From Nocardioides panzhihuensis (GTDB lineage: Bacteria; Actinomycetota; Actinomycetes; Propionibacteriales; Nocardioidaceae), in the NCBI RefSeq assembly GCF_013408335.1, contig NZ_JACBZR010000001.1, positions 3,883,501-3,947,500 on the forward strand: DNA of 64,000 bases. Reading direction: 5' to 3'. Shown here in pieces: positions 8,630 to 18,222 of this stretch. The notes under the pieces are model-generated. The model had not been told where the DNA came from, searched no databases, and saw only the letters and a list, made by a program, of their open reading frames with translations. Position numbers and translations under genes: made by a program. The stretch's first letter is position 1, and each line of letters begins with the position of its first letter.

Positions 8630-8893
8630 TCAGGACCTGGTGCGAAGCTCCTGGATCTGGACCATGATCTTCGCGCGCAGGTCTCCCGGGGCGACCTCGG
8701 AGCACGAGCGCGCGACGACCGCCTTGACGATGCGCTGCTGATCGTAGGTCTCCAGGCAGGGGTTGCAGCTCTGCAGGTGCAGCTTGACCTGGTCGGCGTC
8801 GGCCGCGGCGAGCTCGTTGTCGATCAGGAAGACGATCTGCTCGAGGAAGTCGGCGCAGTCGCTCGGTGAGGCGTCGTGTTCGTGGGCACTCAT
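8630..8893 (-). CDS. rsrA: Zinc-binding redox anti-sigma factor RsrA (mycothiol system)
   Basis: An 87-residue ZAS-family anti-sigma factor. His39, Cys43 and Cys46 form the HxxxCxxC motif (HLQSCNPC), with additional Cys13 and Cys64, matching the Streptomyces RsrA layout. Thiol oxidation forms a disulfide, releases zinc and frees SigR. Its ATG overlaps the sigR stop (ATGA), a coupling expected for a stoichiometric inhibitor. Confidence 0.95.
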   Translation of the reverse strand: MSAHEHDASPSDCADFLEQIVFLIDNELAAADADQVKLHLQSCNPCLETYDQQRIVKAVVARSCSEVAPGDLRAKIMVQIQELRTRS

Positions 8894-9510
8894 GACGCAC
8901 CTCCACGAGCGCCGGTGAGGTCGTTGGTGCGTACGTAGTCGGAGAGAAGATCGCGCAGCTGGCGCCGGCCGCGGTGAAGCCGCGACATCACGGTGCCGAT
9001 CGGGGTTTCCATGATCTCGGCGATCTCCTTGTAGGCGAATCCCTCGACGTCGGCGAGGTAGACAGCGAGCCGGAACTCCTCCGGGAGGCGCTGCAGCGCG
9101 TCCTTCACCTGAGAGTCGGGCAGGTGCTCGAGCGCCTCCATCTCCGCGGACTTCAGACCGGTCGAGGTGTGTGACTCGGCCCGGGCCAGCTGCCAGTCCT
9201 CGACGTCCTCGGACATCGACTGCTGCGGCTGGCGCTGCTTCTTGCGGTAGGTGTTGATGAAGGTGTTGGTGAGGATGCGGTAGAGCCAGGCCTTGAGGTT
9301 GGTGCCGGGCCTGAACTGATGGAAGGAGGAGTACGCCTTCGCGAACGTCTCCTGCACCAGGTCTTCCGCGTCGGACGGGTTGCGGGTCATCCGCATCGCC
9401 GCCGAGTAGAGCTGGTCGAGGAAGGGCAGCGCATCCCGCTCGAAGCGCAGCGCGCGCTCCTCGGGAGTCTCCGTAGCCAGGTCGACGACTTCATCGTTGT
9501 TGTCGCTCAT
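8890..9510 (-). CDS. sigR: ECF sigma factor SigR (SigH homologue), thiol-oxidative stress
   Basis: About 206 residues from Met at 9510. Region 2 reads [34 protein letters not shown] and [18 protein letters not shown]; region 4 has [20 protein letters not shown] and [12 protein letters not shown], very close to mycobacterial SigH and Streptomyces SigR. It transcribes thioredoxin, mycothiol and proteolysis genes during disulfide stress. An in-frame ATG at 9591 would add 27 residues and lies almost at the predicted start of transcription from a SigR-like promoter, recalling the unstable long isoform of Streptomyces SigR. The shorter start has a weak GGGA ribosome site. Confidence 0.93.
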   Translation of the reverse strand: MSDNNDEVVDLATETPEERALRFERDALPFLDQLYSAAMRMTRNPSDAEDLVQETFAKAYSSFHQFRPGTNLKAWLYRILTNTFINTYRKKQRQPQQSMSEDVEDWQLARAESHTSTGLKSAEMEALEHLPDSQVKDALQRLPEEFRLAVYLADVEGFAYKEIAEIMETPIGTVMSRLHRGRRQLRDLLSDYVRTNDLTGARGGAS

Positions 9511-9599
9511 CACGTCCCAGGGTACGCCGGTGAGCATCGGGGCGCTCATCGGCGACACGTTCGCCGTAGGGCGTTCGAGGAGGATCGTCATGTCGTGGG

Positions 9600-9627
9600 A
9601 ACGCCGCGACGGTCGCCAAACATTCCC
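9600..9627 (-). promoter_or_regulatory. Candidate SigR-dependent promoter of sigR
   Basis: On the minus strand GGGAAT (9622-9627) is followed after 19 nt by GTT (9600-9602), or 18 nt to CGTT. The SigR/SigH consensus is GGAAT with N18 then GTT. Transcription would begin near 9592-9595, so the long SigR form (ATG 9591) would be nearly leaderless and the short form would have an 80-nt leader. It overlaps the end of the upstream hydrolase gene region (stop at 9630). Confidence 0.55.
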
Positions 9628-9629
9628 AG

Positions 9630-10268
9630 CTAGGCGATGACCTCGCGGACCAACCACTCCAGGGTGGACTCGACCAGGATCGCGTCGGCCTCGGCCTGGC
9701 TGAGCGGGCCGCGCTTCCCGACGACGAGAGAGTGGTCGGCGCCGGGGATCGGGGTGACCTCGACGCTCTCGGGGAACTCCTCGGGTCTGCCGAACCTGTC
9801 GCGGGTGCCCTGAAGCACAAGCGTCGGCACCTTCGCCTCCAGCAGCTCGTGGGCACGAGAGATCTGGGGCTTGCTCACCGGGTGCAGCGGGAAGGCCAGG
9901 CAGAGCGCCCCGGCCGCACCGAAAGCCCGAGCCGTGCGGACCGCCGAGCGGGCGCCGGCGGAGCGCCCGCCGACCACCAGCGGCGTACGCACCCGCATCC
10001 AGTTGGCGGCCAGGGTCAGCGCAGCGTCGAGGGACTTGGGCGGCGTGGCCACCGGCTTCCCCTTGACGCGCCAGGGCTGCTCGAAACGGACCACGGTGAT
10101 CCCCTGCCCCGGCAGCGCGTCGTTGAGCGCCATCAGGTCGTGGGTGTCGATGCCGTTGCCCGCGCCGTGGGAGAGCAGCAGGGTCGCCTGTGGTCGCCGC
10201 GCCCGGCGGGTGTACAGCCGCCCTTCCCCGTAGGGCGTGTCGATCATCTGCGTCGTGGTTCCACCCAT
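9630..10268 (-). CDS. Alpha/beta hydrolase, KANL3/Tex30-like
   Basis: A 212-residue alpha/beta-fold hydrolase. [12 protein letters not shown] is the oxyanion strand-loop, [10 protein letters not shown] carries the nucleophile elbow (GxSxG, here G-R-S-A-G), and the C-terminal GADHSL supplies the catalytic His. The family resembles dienelactone hydrolase but its substrate is not known. It starts one base after the SRAP gene stop, so the two are cotranscribed and probably coupled. Its end lies next to the sigR promoter. Confidence 0.85.
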   Translation of the reverse strand: MGGTTTQMIDTPYGEGRLYTRRARRPQATLLLSHGAGNGIDTHDLMALNDALPGQGITVVRFEQPWRVKGKPVATPPKSLDAALTLAANWMRVRTPLVVGGRSAGARSAVRTARAFGAAGALCLAFPLHPVSKPQISRAHELLEAKVPTLVLQGTRDRFGRPEEFPESVEVTPIPGADHSLVVGKRGPLSQAEADAILVESTLEWLVREVIA

Positions 10269-10269
10269 G

Positions 10270-11028
10270 TCATCCCCAGGCTTCCTCGATCGGTAGCGGC
10301 TCGATGAGCTCGCGGCCGTCGTTGCGTACGTTGCTCACCAGTGTCGAGACCGGGAAGGCCTCCAGACGGCCGGGCGCCGCCGGGGTCAGCAGCTCCACGT
10401 CGCCCGGGCGGGTCGGGTCGAGCCACTGGTCCCAGCGTTCACGCTCGACCATGAGCGGCATCCGGTCATGGATCCGCCCCAAGGAGTCCTCCGCCTCGGT
10501 GGTGATCACGGTGCAGCTCCACAGCCACCTGCCGGGGTCGTCCTCGGCCTTGGCGGGGTCGGGCCACAGCTCGTAGAGCCCGGCCATCGCCAGCACTTTC
10601 CCGTCCTTCGGGGTGATGAAGTAGGGCTGCTTGCGCGCCCGTCCTTTTCCACTCAGCCCTTTCGCGTCCTTGGCCTCGGTGGCGTACCACTCGAAGTAGC
10701 CGTCGGCCGGCAGCAGGCAGCGGCGCTTGGCGAAGGCCCGGCGATAGGCGGGCTTCTCGGCGACCGTCTCCATCCGGGCGTTGATCATCCGGTTGCCGAT
10801 CTTGACGTCCTTGGCCCAGGACGGGACCAGCCCCCAACGTACGGAGCGGAGCTGGCGCTCGCTGGGCGCGTCGTCCTCACGCGGCGGCCGCTCGAGGACG
10901 GCGTAGACATCGTCGGTCGGCGCGACGTTGTAGCTCTCCGTGAGCGGCTCCTGCAGACGCAGCTCATCGATCTCGAACTCCTCCGCCAGCTCGTCGGGCT
11001 GGCGGCTGGACGCGTAACGACCGCACAT
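10270..11028 (-). CDS. SOS-response-associated peptidase (YedK/HMCES, SRAP family)
   Basis: A 252-residue SRAP protein beginning MCGRYA, where Cys2 (after Met removal) forms a thiazolidine crosslink with abasic sites in single-stranded DNA. Conserved features include NVAPTD, RWGLVPSWAKD, NARMETV, CLLPADGYFEW with its catalytic Glu and the HDRMPLM motif with its His. It protects abasic sites during replication. Length is typical. No LexA box is seen upstream; it heads a two-gene operon with the hydrolase. Confidence 0.93.
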   Translation of the reverse strand: MCGRYASSRQPDELAEEFEIDELRLQEPLTESYNVAPTDDVYAVLERPPREDDAPSERQLRSVRWGLVPSWAKDVKIGNRMINARMETVAEKPAYRRAFAKRRCLLPADGYFEWYATEAKDAKGLSGKGRARKQPYFITPKDGKVLAMAGLYELWPDPAKAEDDPGRWLWSCTVITTEAEDSLGRIHDRMPLMVERERWDQWLDPTRPGDVELLTPAAPGRLEAFPVSTLVSNVRNDGRELIEPLPIEEAWG

Positions 11029-11096
11029 ACGTTCACCATAGCCCCGGGTGAGTGTGGCGTCAGGGGGTATTGCTCAGCCCAGATCCGCCGATGGGC

Positions 11097-11819
11097 TCAT
11101 GCTCCGCGGGCGAGCTCGTCGAGCAGGAAGCCGGCCGACTGGTCGTTCTCGGGAAGCCCCTCGATCCAGATCCGGTCGGCGCTGTGCTCGACCATCCGCT
11201 TGAGGAGCCCGAGCCGTTTGACCAGCGTCTCGTCACGCGGTGCGACCACGACCATCCGGCTGTGACCGACCTGTCCGACGGCGGCCGCGCCCGCGAAGAC
11301 CGTGCGGGCGGTCTGGCCCAGCAGCGACATCCGGCGCGCGGTGGCGATGCTGTCGGTCTTCTGACCGGGAGCGCCCGGGAGGTGGGCGTCGGTGACGACC
11401 AGCGCGTGGCTGCACGCCTTGGCGTCGCGATAGAGCTCCGATATCCGGTCACGTACGTGCGCGAGGGTGGAGAGGCCGGTGAGCGGGTCGGCACAGGAGA
11501 TGGTGTGCAGGTAGCCGAGCGTCGCCTCGCTCCAGGCGACCGAGAGAGCGTGCACCTCGACGAAGGCCGGGTCACGGTTCTCGACGGTCTGGGTCGTCAT
11601 CCGGAGGTCCTCGAGGCTCTCGCCGAGCGACACACCGGTCTCCGCGAGGTCATGGCCGACCACCCAGCAGGCCTCGGCGACGTAGCTGCTCCGCTCGGCC
11701 AGCGCCTCTGCGACAGCCTCGAACCGCTCCGGGAGCAACGCGCGCTGCTGCTCGGAGAGCTCTGTGGTCTCAGTCGGGGTGGAGGCACGCGGACGCCGAT
11801 CTCGGGAGAACAGCCGCAC
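11097..11819 (-). CDS. Degenerate GGDEF-domain protein
   Basis: A 240-residue protein. The first 120 residues are helical (possible coiled-coil sensor). CADPLTGLSTLAHVRDRI matches the start of a diguanylate cyclase domain (D-x-L-T-G-L), but where GGDEF should stand there is VGQVGHSRMVVVAP, so the metal-binding acidic residues are lost. It is therefore unlikely to make c-di-GMP and may act as a binding or scaffold protein. Start GTG at 11819 with AGGGG upstream. It is divergent from the giant ECF sigma gene with 292 bp between them. Confidence 0.65.
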   Translation of the reverse strand: MRLFSRDRRPRASTPTETTELSEQQRALLPERFEAVAEALAERSSYVAEACWVVGHDLAETGVSLGESLEDLRMTTQTVENRDPAFVEVHALSVAWSEATLGYLHTISCADPLTGLSTLAHVRDRISELYRDAKACSHALVVTDAHLPGAPGQKTDSIATARRMSLLGQTARTVFAGAAAVGQVGHSRMVVVAPRDETLVKRLGLLKRMVEHSADRIWIEGLPENDQSAGFLLDELARGA

Positions 11820-12111
11820 AACTCACCCCTTTCCTGATGTTTCCTGGCGTTGTTGTCGCTTCTCGTCCGATGCCGAAGGGTCATGGATACAGTGGTGGGC
11901 ACGCCGGTCCAGCTCGCGCTCACATGGACTTGACGCACGAAATCGGCAAGCATGACGCGATAGAGGCCCGTCTTTCTGGGTTTCTCGAAAGTTGTTGTCA
12001 GATCCCGGGGAGGGGGCGTGACGTGCGGGCTACCGCTGTCGTTAGCACAACGCATGTCTCCCGTTGGCGCAACCCGCGTCATACCTCCATACTTCGAACG
12101 TCTCTGGTGCC
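11820..12111. promoter_or_regulatory. Divergent promoter region between GGDEF-like and ECF sigma genes
   Basis: A 292-bp gap, somewhat AT-richer than its flanks, with no coding sequence I can support. The ECF gene has no clear ribosome site before its GTG (12112), so its promoter probably lies close to the start and the transcript may be leaderless. No inverted repeat stands out. Confidence 0.4.
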
Positions 12112-14622
12112 GTGAGCGAAACGACCCCCACCTCTCTACAGACCCTCGACGCCCCTGGCGACGCCGAGCTGATCACCGCTGTCCGTGGGGGTGATCTGGA
12201 TGCGTACGGGCTGCTGTTCGAGCGCCATGTCGAGTCTGCGCGCCGCCTCGCCCGCCAGCTGGTGTCGGCGGGCGACGTCGACGACCTCGTCTCCGAGGCT
12301 TTCGCCAAGGTGCTCAACGTGCTGCAGAGGGGCGGCGGCCCGGACCTGGCGTTCCGCGCCTACCTGCTGACGTCGTTGCGGCGGCTCCACGTGGACAAGA
12401 TCCGCGCCGCCTCCAAGCTCACCACGACCGACGACCTGACGCCGTTCGACCCGGGCGTGCCCTTCGAGGACACCGCGGTGTCGGGCTTCGACAACCAGGC
12501 GGCCGCAAAGGCGTTCCAGCAGCTCCCCGAGCGTTGGCAGCAGGTGCTGTGGCACACCGAGGTCGAAGGCCAGAAGCCGGCCGAGATCGCGCCCCTGCTC
12601 GGAATGTCGGCCAACTCGGTCTCCGCGCTCGCCTACCGTGCTCGCGAGGGTCTCAAGCAGGCCTTCATCTCGATGCACGCGCAGGATGCCGGCGAGGAGG
12701 CCTGCGCCACGACGCGAGCCAACCTGGGCGCCTACATCCGCAACGGCTTGTCCAAGCGTGACTCGAAGAAGGTCGACGAACACCTCCAGGACTGCCGCCC
12801 CTGCACCGCGATCTACCTCGAGCTCACCGAGGTCAACTCCGGTATGGGCGCTTGGCTCGCACCTGCCCTGCTCGGCGCAGCCGGCGCGGGCTACCTCGCC
12901 GTCGGCAGTGGCGTCGCCGCCAAGGGCGGCGCGCTGCTCTTCTTCGGTCGAGTCAAGGACTGGGTGCTGGGCGACCCTGTGGGACGTACGGTCGCGGGTG
13001 GCGCCGGTGTCGCGGCCGCTGCGGCCGTGGTCGCCGGGTTCGCGCTCACCGGTGGTGACCCGGCCCCGAAGCAACCGGCCGCCGACGAGCCAGCCGCGCA
13101 GGCGCCTGCTGCCGCCGACCCGGCTCCTGCTCCTCCCGCCGCTCCCCCGGCTGCTCCGCCGCCGGCAGCCGCTCCGCCCGCCGGCCAGCCCGCGGCCCCG
13201 CCGGCCGCACCACCAGCGGCCCCGCCTGCCGACACTCCCGTGCCAGCGCAGGAGGCGCCGGTGATCACCGCGCCTCTGCCTACGGTCGAGGTCTCTCCGG
13301 GCGGCAAGGCGGTCATCGACCTGACCCAGGGCGCCAGTGACGCCGACGGCGATCCGCTCTCGGTCAAGGAGGCCGCTCTAGCAGCCCCTGCCCGCGGCAC
13401 GGTCACCAAGGGCGGCGCCACGACCTCCGGCGGAAAGGGCGGCGGCGTCAGCGGCGCGATCTTCGGCGGCCTGCGGATGGCCGGCGAGCCCGTCACCACC
13501 GTGACCTACCAGCCGGCCAAGGGCTGGCGCGGCACCGAGACGATCGAGTACATCCTCACCGACGGCAAGGGTGGCGATGTCGCCGGCAGCGTGGACGTGA
13601 CCACACCCAACGCTGCCCCGGAAGCTGTCGAGGACTCGGCCACGGCCAAGGTCACCGTCGGGGACGGCAACAACGGCCTGGGCATGGGCAATCAGAGCAC
13701 GACGGCCACGACGACCGTCGACGTGCTCGCCAACGACGCCGACGACAACGGCGACGCCCTCCAGCTCGTCTCGGTCACCGACCCGGCACACGGCACGGCC
13801 GAGATCGTCGACGGCAAGGTCGCCTACACGATGGACGAGGGCTACACCGGGGCCGGCGACACGTTCACCTACCAGATCTCGGACGGCCACGGCGGCACGG
13901 ATGTCGGCGAGGTCGAGATCACCTTCGCCTACGACGCCGGCATCGCCCTGGACCACGTGACCTACGACGGTTACGAGCACATCCAGGTGGCAGCCGACGG
14001 TATCCCCGAAGGCGACTACACCGCGACCTTCCGCTACCGGCTGACCGGCATCGGCCAGCCCTACCCGGAGCGCTCGAACCCGCAGTCGATGTGGGCCTGC
14101 TCCCAGCTCAGCGTCCCGTCCGTGCCGCAAGGCGGCGTCGTCGAGGGCGAGTGCACCCTGTCGAGCACGAACAACGGCCAGGAGGTGCTCCACTTCGACT
14201 TCGTCCCCGACGGTGACTGGTCGTTCGAGGGGACGCTCCAGGCGGTCGGCTACACGGACTCCGCTCCCGGCAACGACCGCGTCAGCGTCTCCGGCACCGC
14301 CCCGGAGCCGACGCCGACTCCTACGCCGACCCCTACGCCGACTCCTACGCCGACCCCGGACGTGCCGCAGCTGCCTACGCCGACTCCGACACCGGACGTG
14401 CCACAGCTGCCGACGGCGCCCGGCACGCCCGACCCGCCCCAGCTGCCTGTTCCGCCCAGCGACTCGGCTGACCCCGAGAACGGCTCAGGCCCTTCTGACA
14501 GGCCCAGCAGCAGCGCCAGCCCTGGTCGGACTCCGGATGTCGAACCTCCTGCGGAGGAGCGCGGCGCCCGCACGGGCGGGCTGACCTGGAAGGGTTTCCT
14601 GAAGGCGTTCGGGATCGACTGA
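12112..14622 (+). CDS. Giant ECF sigma factor fused to zinc finger, membrane segments and cadherin-like ectodomains
   Basis: An 836-residue protein. Residues 15-100 are sigma region 2 ([31 protein letters not shown]), 130-185 sigma region 4 ([26 protein letters not shown]). Residues 195-240 form a zinc-finger anti-sigma-like motif (Cys198, His224, Cys228, Cys231). Hydrophobic segments lie at about 247-279 and 292-313. A Pro/Ala-rich linker (315-385) leads to two cadherin/Ig-like modules with DADGDPL and DADDNGDAL calcium-type motifs, then a PTPTPT-rich stalk and a C-terminal [17 protein letters not shown]. It looks like a membrane-tethered sigma factor with an external sensor, similar in plan to multidomain actinobacterial ECF groups such as ECF52/53. 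The GTG start has no clear ribosome site. Confidence 0.88.
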   Translation: MSETTPTSLQTLDAPGDAELITAVRGGDLDAYGLLFERHVESARRLARQLVSAGDVDDLVSEAFAKVLNVLQRGGGPDLAFRAYLLTSLRRLHVDKIRAASKLTTTDDLTPFDPGVPFEDTAVSGFDNQAAAKAFQQLPERWQQVLWHTEVEGQKPAEIAPLLGMSANSVSALAYRAREGLKQAFISMHAQDAGEEACATTRANLGAYIRNGLSKRDSKKVDEHLQDCRPCTAIYLELTEVNSGMGAWLAPALLGAAGAGYLAVGSGVAAKGGALLFFGRVKDWVLGDPVGRTVAGGAGVAAAAAVVAGFALTGGDPAPKQPAADEPAAQAPAAADPAPAPPAAPPAAPPPAAAPPAGQPAAPPAAPPAAPPADTPVPAQEAPVITAPLPTVEVSPGGKAVIDLTQGASDADGDPLSVKEAALAAPARGTVTKGGATTSGGKGGGVSGAIFGGLRMAGEPVTTVTYQPAKGWRGTETIEYILTDGKGGDVAGSVDVTTPNAAPEAVEDSATAKVTVGDGNNGLGMGNQSTTATTTVDVLANDADDNGDALQLVSVTDPAHGTAEIVDGKVAYTMDEGYTGAGDTFTYQISDGHGGTDVGEVEITFAYDAGIALDHVTYDGYEHIQVAADGIPEGDYTATFRYRLTGIGQPYPERSNPQSMWACSQLSVPSVPQGGVVEGECTLSSTNNGQEVLHFDFVPDGDWSFEGTLQAVGYTDSAPGNDRVSVSGTAPEPTPTPTPTPTPTPTPTPDVPQLPTPTPTPDVPQLPTAPGTPDPPQLPVPPSDSADPENGSGPSDRPSSSASPGRTPDVEPPAEERGARTGGLTWKGFLKAFGID

Positions 14623-14640
14623 TCCCACATCAGCTCACCG

Positions 14641-14670
14641 CGCGTCCGTCGGCTCCCACCGGCGGACGCG
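14641..14670 (+). terminator. Terminator after the giant ECF sigma gene
   Basis: CGCGTCCGTCGG (14641-14652) pairs with CCGGCGGACGCG (14659-14670), one G-U wobble, 6-nt loop. TTTT follows at 14677. It lies 18 bp after the stop codon. Confidence 0.8.
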
Positions 14671-14870
14671 CTGCGGTTTTCGCAGGTCGGAACCGAGGTT
14701 CCGCGAGCAGGGTCGACCTGCTACGCGCCGCGATACGCGTACTCCCGCGGTGTTGCCGCCTCTCAACGGTACAACCCAGACCGCCATCGAGGCGGGCGCC
14801 TTGCGGGAGCACACGTCTCACGACGCTCGCGACGGCCGCCCCTGCTCGCGGAACCTCTAAGGTTGACACC

Positions 14871-16166
14871 GTGACTTCCACGACCGACCGTGCAGCCGAC
14901 ATCGCGGACCCCTGGCCGGCGCCCCGAGCGCTCGGACCGGCGACGGCGACGGTGTCGCTGCCTGGAAGCAAGTCGCTCACCAACCGGGCGCTGCTGCTGG
15001 CCTCGATCGCGGAGGGGCCCGGCGTCGTACGTCGTGCGCTTCGGTCCCGCGACACGCTGCTGATGGCGGCAGCGCTGACGTCTTTGGGCGCGCAGGTGGA
15101 CACCTCGGGTGACGACTGGGTCGTGACGCCCGGGGCGTTCGGGGCCGACGCCGAGGTCGACTGCGGTCTCGCGGGGACGGTGATGCGGTTCGTACCTCCG
15201 GTGGCTGCGCTCTCCACCGGCACGATCGCCTTCGACGGCGACCCGCACATGCGCAACCGGCCGGTCGGCGAGGTGCTGCGCGCGCTTCGCGACCTCGGGG
15301 TCTCGATCGACGGCGAGGGGCTGCCGTTCACGATCCACGGCACCGGCGCCGTGCCCGGTGGGACCGTGGTCGTCGACGCCTCGGCATCCAGCCAGTTCAT
15401 CAGCGCGCTTCTGCTGGCGGGGGCGCGGTATGAGCGGGGCGTCGACATCCGCCACGAGGGCAAGCCGGTCCCGTCGCTGCCCCACATCGACATGACGGTC
15501 GCGATGCTTCGAGAGCACGGCGTCGCGGTCGACGCTCCGTCATCGGGGGGTGACGCCAACCGGTGGACGGTGGCTCCGGGACCGATCAAGGCACTGGATC
15601 GCACCATCGAGCCCGACCTGTCCAACGCGGCGCCGTTCCTCGCCCTCGCGGCGGTCTCGGGCGGGACCGTGACCGTACGCGACTGGCCGCAGGCCACCGA
15701 CCAGCCGGGCGACCAGCTGCGCGAGGTGCTCTCGCTGATGGGCTGCGAGGTGCGTGTGGGCGACGACGGGCTCACCGTGACCGGGCCGGAGCAGCTCACC
15801 GGGATCGACCTGGACATGCGCGACATCGGCGAGCTCACCCCGGCCGTCGCCGCGCTGTGCGCGCTCGCCTCGACGCCCTCGCACCTGACCGGCATCGGCC
15901 ACATCCGTGGCCACGAGACCGACCGGCTGGCCGCCCTGGCCCGAGAGCTGGGCTCGCTCGGAGCCGACGCCACCGAGCATCCCGACGGCCTGACGATCCG
16001 GCCGGCGACGCTGCACGGCGGGGTGTTCCACACCTACGCCGACCACCGGATGGCCCACGCCGGAGTGATCATCGGCGCTGCCGTCGATGGCGTCCTCGTC
16101 GAGAACATCACGACCACCAGCAAGACCTTCACCGACTTCGCGCCCTTCTGGGCGGGACTCTTCTGA
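14871..16166 (+). CDS. aroA: 3-phosphoshikimate 1-carboxyvinyltransferase (EPSP synthase)
   Basis: A 431-residue EPSP synthase that joins shikimate-3-phosphate and PEP in the shikimate pathway. The N-terminal [19 protein letters not shown] holds the substrate lysine and arginine; [12 protein letters not shown] corresponds to the glyphosate-binding loop region, with Gly-Thr in place of some class I motifs; the C-terminal half has DHRMAHAG. Length is normal. GTG start at 14871 without a clear ribosome site. It is 7 bp upstream of rsgA, so they are likely cotranscribed. Confidence 0.95.
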   Translation: MTSTTDRAADIADPWPAPRALGPATATVSLPGSKSLTNRALLLASIAEGPGVVRRALRSRDTLLMAAALTSLGAQVDTSGDDWVVTPGAFGADAEVDCGLAGTVMRFVPPVAALSTGTIAFDGDPHMRNRPVGEVLRALRDLGVSIDGEGLPFTIHGTGAVPGGTVVVDASASSQFISALLLAGARYERGVDIRHEGKPVPSLPHIDMTVAMLREHGVAVDAPSSGGDANRWTVAPGPIKALDRTIEPDLSNAAPFLALAAVSGGTVTVRDWPQATDQPGDQLREVLSLMGCEVRVGDDGLTVTGPEQLTGIDLDMRDIGELTPAVAALCALASTPSHLTGIGHIRGHETDRLAALARELGSLGADATEHPDGLTIRPATLHGGVFHTYADHRMAHAGVIIGAAVDGVLVENITTTSKTFTDFAPFWAGLF

Positions 16167-16173
16167 GCATCTG

Positions 16174-17184
16174 ATGGCGAAGTCACAGCGCCGCTACGGC
16201 ACCGAGGACGTCGAGCATTACGACCGGCCCCGCCGCCGGACGCGGCCGCGGACGAAGGACCGGCCCAGCTATGACGACGCCGATCTCGGGCGGGTGATCA
16301 CGGTCGACCGGGGCCGGTTCACGCTGGTCATGGACGAGGCACCCGATGTCGAGGTGTGGGCGGTCAAGGCCCGCCCGCTGGGCCGCAAGGGCGTCGTCGT
16401 GGGTGACCGGGTGAAGGTCGTCGGCGACACCTCGGGCGCGGAGGGCGCGCTGGCCCGGATCGTCGAGCTCGAGCCGCGGGAGACCGTGCTGCGGCGTACG
16501 GCCGATGACGACGACCCGGTGGAGCGGGTCGTGGTCGCCAACGCCGACCAGCTGGTGATCGTCACCGCGATCGCCGACCCCGAGCCGCGCACCGGGTTCA
16601 TCGACCGCGCGCTGGTGGCCGCCTACGAGGCCGGCATCGACCCGCTGCTGTGCATCACCAAGGCCGACCTGGCCGACCCCGAGTCGCTGGTCTCGATCTA
16701 TCGGTCGCTGGGGGTGCCGTGGGTGGTCACACAGCGGGGCGGGGACATGAGCGCGCTGCGGGACGAGCTCGACGGGCGTACGTCGGTGCTGCTCGGCCAC
16801 AGCGGCGTCGGCAAGTCGACGCTGGTCAACGCCATCGTCCCCGACGCCGGCCGGGAGGTGGGGCACGTCAACGCGGTCACGGGACGCGGACGGCACACGT
16901 CCACCTCGGCGCTGATGCTGCGGCTTCCCGGGACAGGGTGGATCGTGGACACCCCGGGGATCCGTACGTTCGGCCTGGCCCACGTCGAGCCCGAAAGACT
17001 CATCGTCTCCTTCCCTGACCTGGAGGAGGCGACGACCGCCTGCCCGCGTGGCTGCTCCCACGCCGTCGATGCGCCGGAGTGCGGGCTGGACGTCGCGGTC
17101 GAGGCCGGCCGGCTCGATCCGGACCGGGTCACCTCGTTCCGGCGCCTGCTCGAAGCGCGTTCGGTGCCGACGTACGCCCTCTGA
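16174..17184 (+). CDS. rsgA: Ribosome small-subunit GTPase RsgA
   Basis: A 336-residue circularly permuted GTPase that checks and matures the 30S subunit. An N-terminal OB fold follows a basic leader (RRRTRPRTKDR). The G motifs occur in permuted order: ITKADL (G4) first, then GHSGVGKS (G1), and DTPGIR (G3). The C-terminal zinc site is CPRGCSHAVDAPEC. The start at 16174 follows the aroA stop by 7 bp; the longer frame from 16087 overlaps aroA. Confidence 0.95.
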   Translation: MAKSQRRYGTEDVEHYDRPRRRTRPRTKDRPSYDDADLGRVITVDRGRFTLVMDEAPDVEVWAVKARPLGRKGVVVGDRVKVVGDTSGAEGALARIVELEPRETVLRRTADDDDPVERVVVANADQLVIVTAIADPEPRTGFIDRALVAAYEAGIDPLLCITKADLADPESLVSIYRSLGVPWVVTQRGGDMSALRDELDGRTSVLLGHSGVGKSTLVNAIVPDAGREVGHVNAVTGRGRHTSTSALMLRLPGTGWIVDTPGIRTFGLAHVEPERLIVSFPDLEEATTACPRGCSHAVDAPECGLDVAVEAGRLDPDRVTSFRRLLEARSVPTYAL

Positions 17185-17238
17185 CCTATTACCAGGGGAG
17201 GCAACGCTCAGGGACCGCAGCCACTAGAGTGAACCCTC

Positions 17239-18111
17239 GTGGCGAGCACTCCTGACTTCAACGACGACCTGCGGCTGGCGCACCTGCTGGCCGACGACGC
17301 CGACTCGCTGTCCACGTCGCGGTTCAAGGCGCTCGACCTGCACGTCATGACCAAGCCCGACCTGACCCCCGTCTCGGACGCGGACAAGGCCGTGGAGGAG
17401 TCGATCCGCCGCACCCTCTCCCGCGCGCGTACGCGGGACGCGATCACCGGGGAGGAGTCGGGCTCGTCCGGCTCGTCCAGCCGCCGTTGGATCGTCGACC
17501 CGATCGACGGCACGAAGAACTTCGTCCGTGGTGTGCCGGTCTGGGCGACCCTGATCGCGCTCGCCGTCGACAACGAGGTCGTGATGTCGGTCGTCTCCGC
17601 GCCCCAGCTCGGGCGACGCTGGTGGGCGGCGAAGGGCCAGGGCGCCCACACCGGCAAGTCGCTGATGAAGTCGACCCGCTGCCAGGTCTCGGACGTACGC
17701 CGCCTGGAGGACGCCTCGATGTCCTACTCCTCGCTGCACGGCTGGGAGGAGCGCGAGCGCCTCGAGGACTTCCTGGCGCTGATGCGGCGCTGCTGGCGCA
17801 CCCGCGCCTACTCCGACTTCTGGTCCTACATGCTCGTCGCCGAGGGTGCGGTCGACATCGCCGTCGAGCCGGAGCTCGAGCTCTACGACATGGCCGCGCT
17901 CGACATCATCGTGCGTGAGGCCGGTGGCCAGTTCACCTCGCTGGCCGGCGACCCGGGACCGTGGGGCGGCAACGCGCTGGCCACCAACGGACATCTGCAC
18001 GAGGCGGTGCTCTCGTTCCTCGGCGGGCTGCCCGACGGCAGCAACGACGCCGACTGGCCGGCCGCGCAGCCCGGGTCGGTCACCGCGTTCCGCCGTCCGG
18101 GAACCGAGTAG
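17239..18111 (+). CDS. hisN: Histidinol-phosphatase, inositol-monophosphatase type
   Basis: A 290-residue metal-dependent phosphatase. Motifs are GEESG (metal Glu), WIVDPIDGTKNFVRG (metal Asp pair) and ELYDMAALDIIVREAGG, all characteristic of the IMPase superfamily; the overall sequence matches actinobacterial HisN, which removes phosphate from histidinol phosphate in histidine synthesis. GTG start at 17239. It probably belongs to the aroA-rsgA-hisN transcript and is followed by a long hairpin. Confidence 0.88.
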   Translation: MASTPDFNDDLRLAHLLADDADSLSTSRFKALDLHVMTKPDLTPVSDADKAVEESIRRTLSRARTRDAITGEESGSSGSSSRRWIVDPIDGTKNFVRGVPVWATLIALAVDNEVVMSVVSAPQLGRRWWAAKGQGAHTGKSLMKSTRCQVSDVRRLEDASMSYSSLHGWEERERLEDFLALMRRCWRTRAYSDFWSYMLVAEGAVDIAVEPELELYDMAALDIIVREAGGQFTSLAGDPGPWGGNALATNGHLHEAVLSFLGGLPDGSNDADWPAAQPGSVTAFRRPGTE

Positions 18112-18127
18112 ACCCGTCCCACCAGAC

Positions 18128-18189
18128 CCAGGGTCTGTTTGAGAACTCGGAAGCGCCGGCCAGGCGCCGCGTTCCCAAACAGACCCTGG
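18128..18189 (+). terminator. Long hairpin downstream of hisN
   Basis: Arms of 19 bp at 18128-18146 and 18171-18189 (CCAGGGTCTGTTTGAGAAC against GTTCCCAAACAGACCCTGG) have a single mismatch. The 24-nt loop contains a second small hairpin (GCGCC/GGCGC). It sits 17 bp after hisN and just before a CRP-like site. No U-tract follows. Confidence 0.65.
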
Positions 18190-18205
18190 CGTGACACACG
18201 TCACA
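18190..18205. promoter_or_regulatory. CRP/GlxR-like site upstream of the CBS protein
   Basis: CGTGA-CACACG-TCACA matches TGTGA-N6-TCACA at 9 of 10 positions. It ends 17 bp before the ATG of the CBS-domain gene, where binding would most likely block transcription. Confidence 0.5.
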
Positions 18206-18222
18206 GCCGCTACCGTTGGTAC

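Noticed and set aside
14681..14870. Search for a tRNA or small gene before aroA
   Set aside because: No cloverleaf, no ribosome site with a coherent frame; only promoter-like gap.
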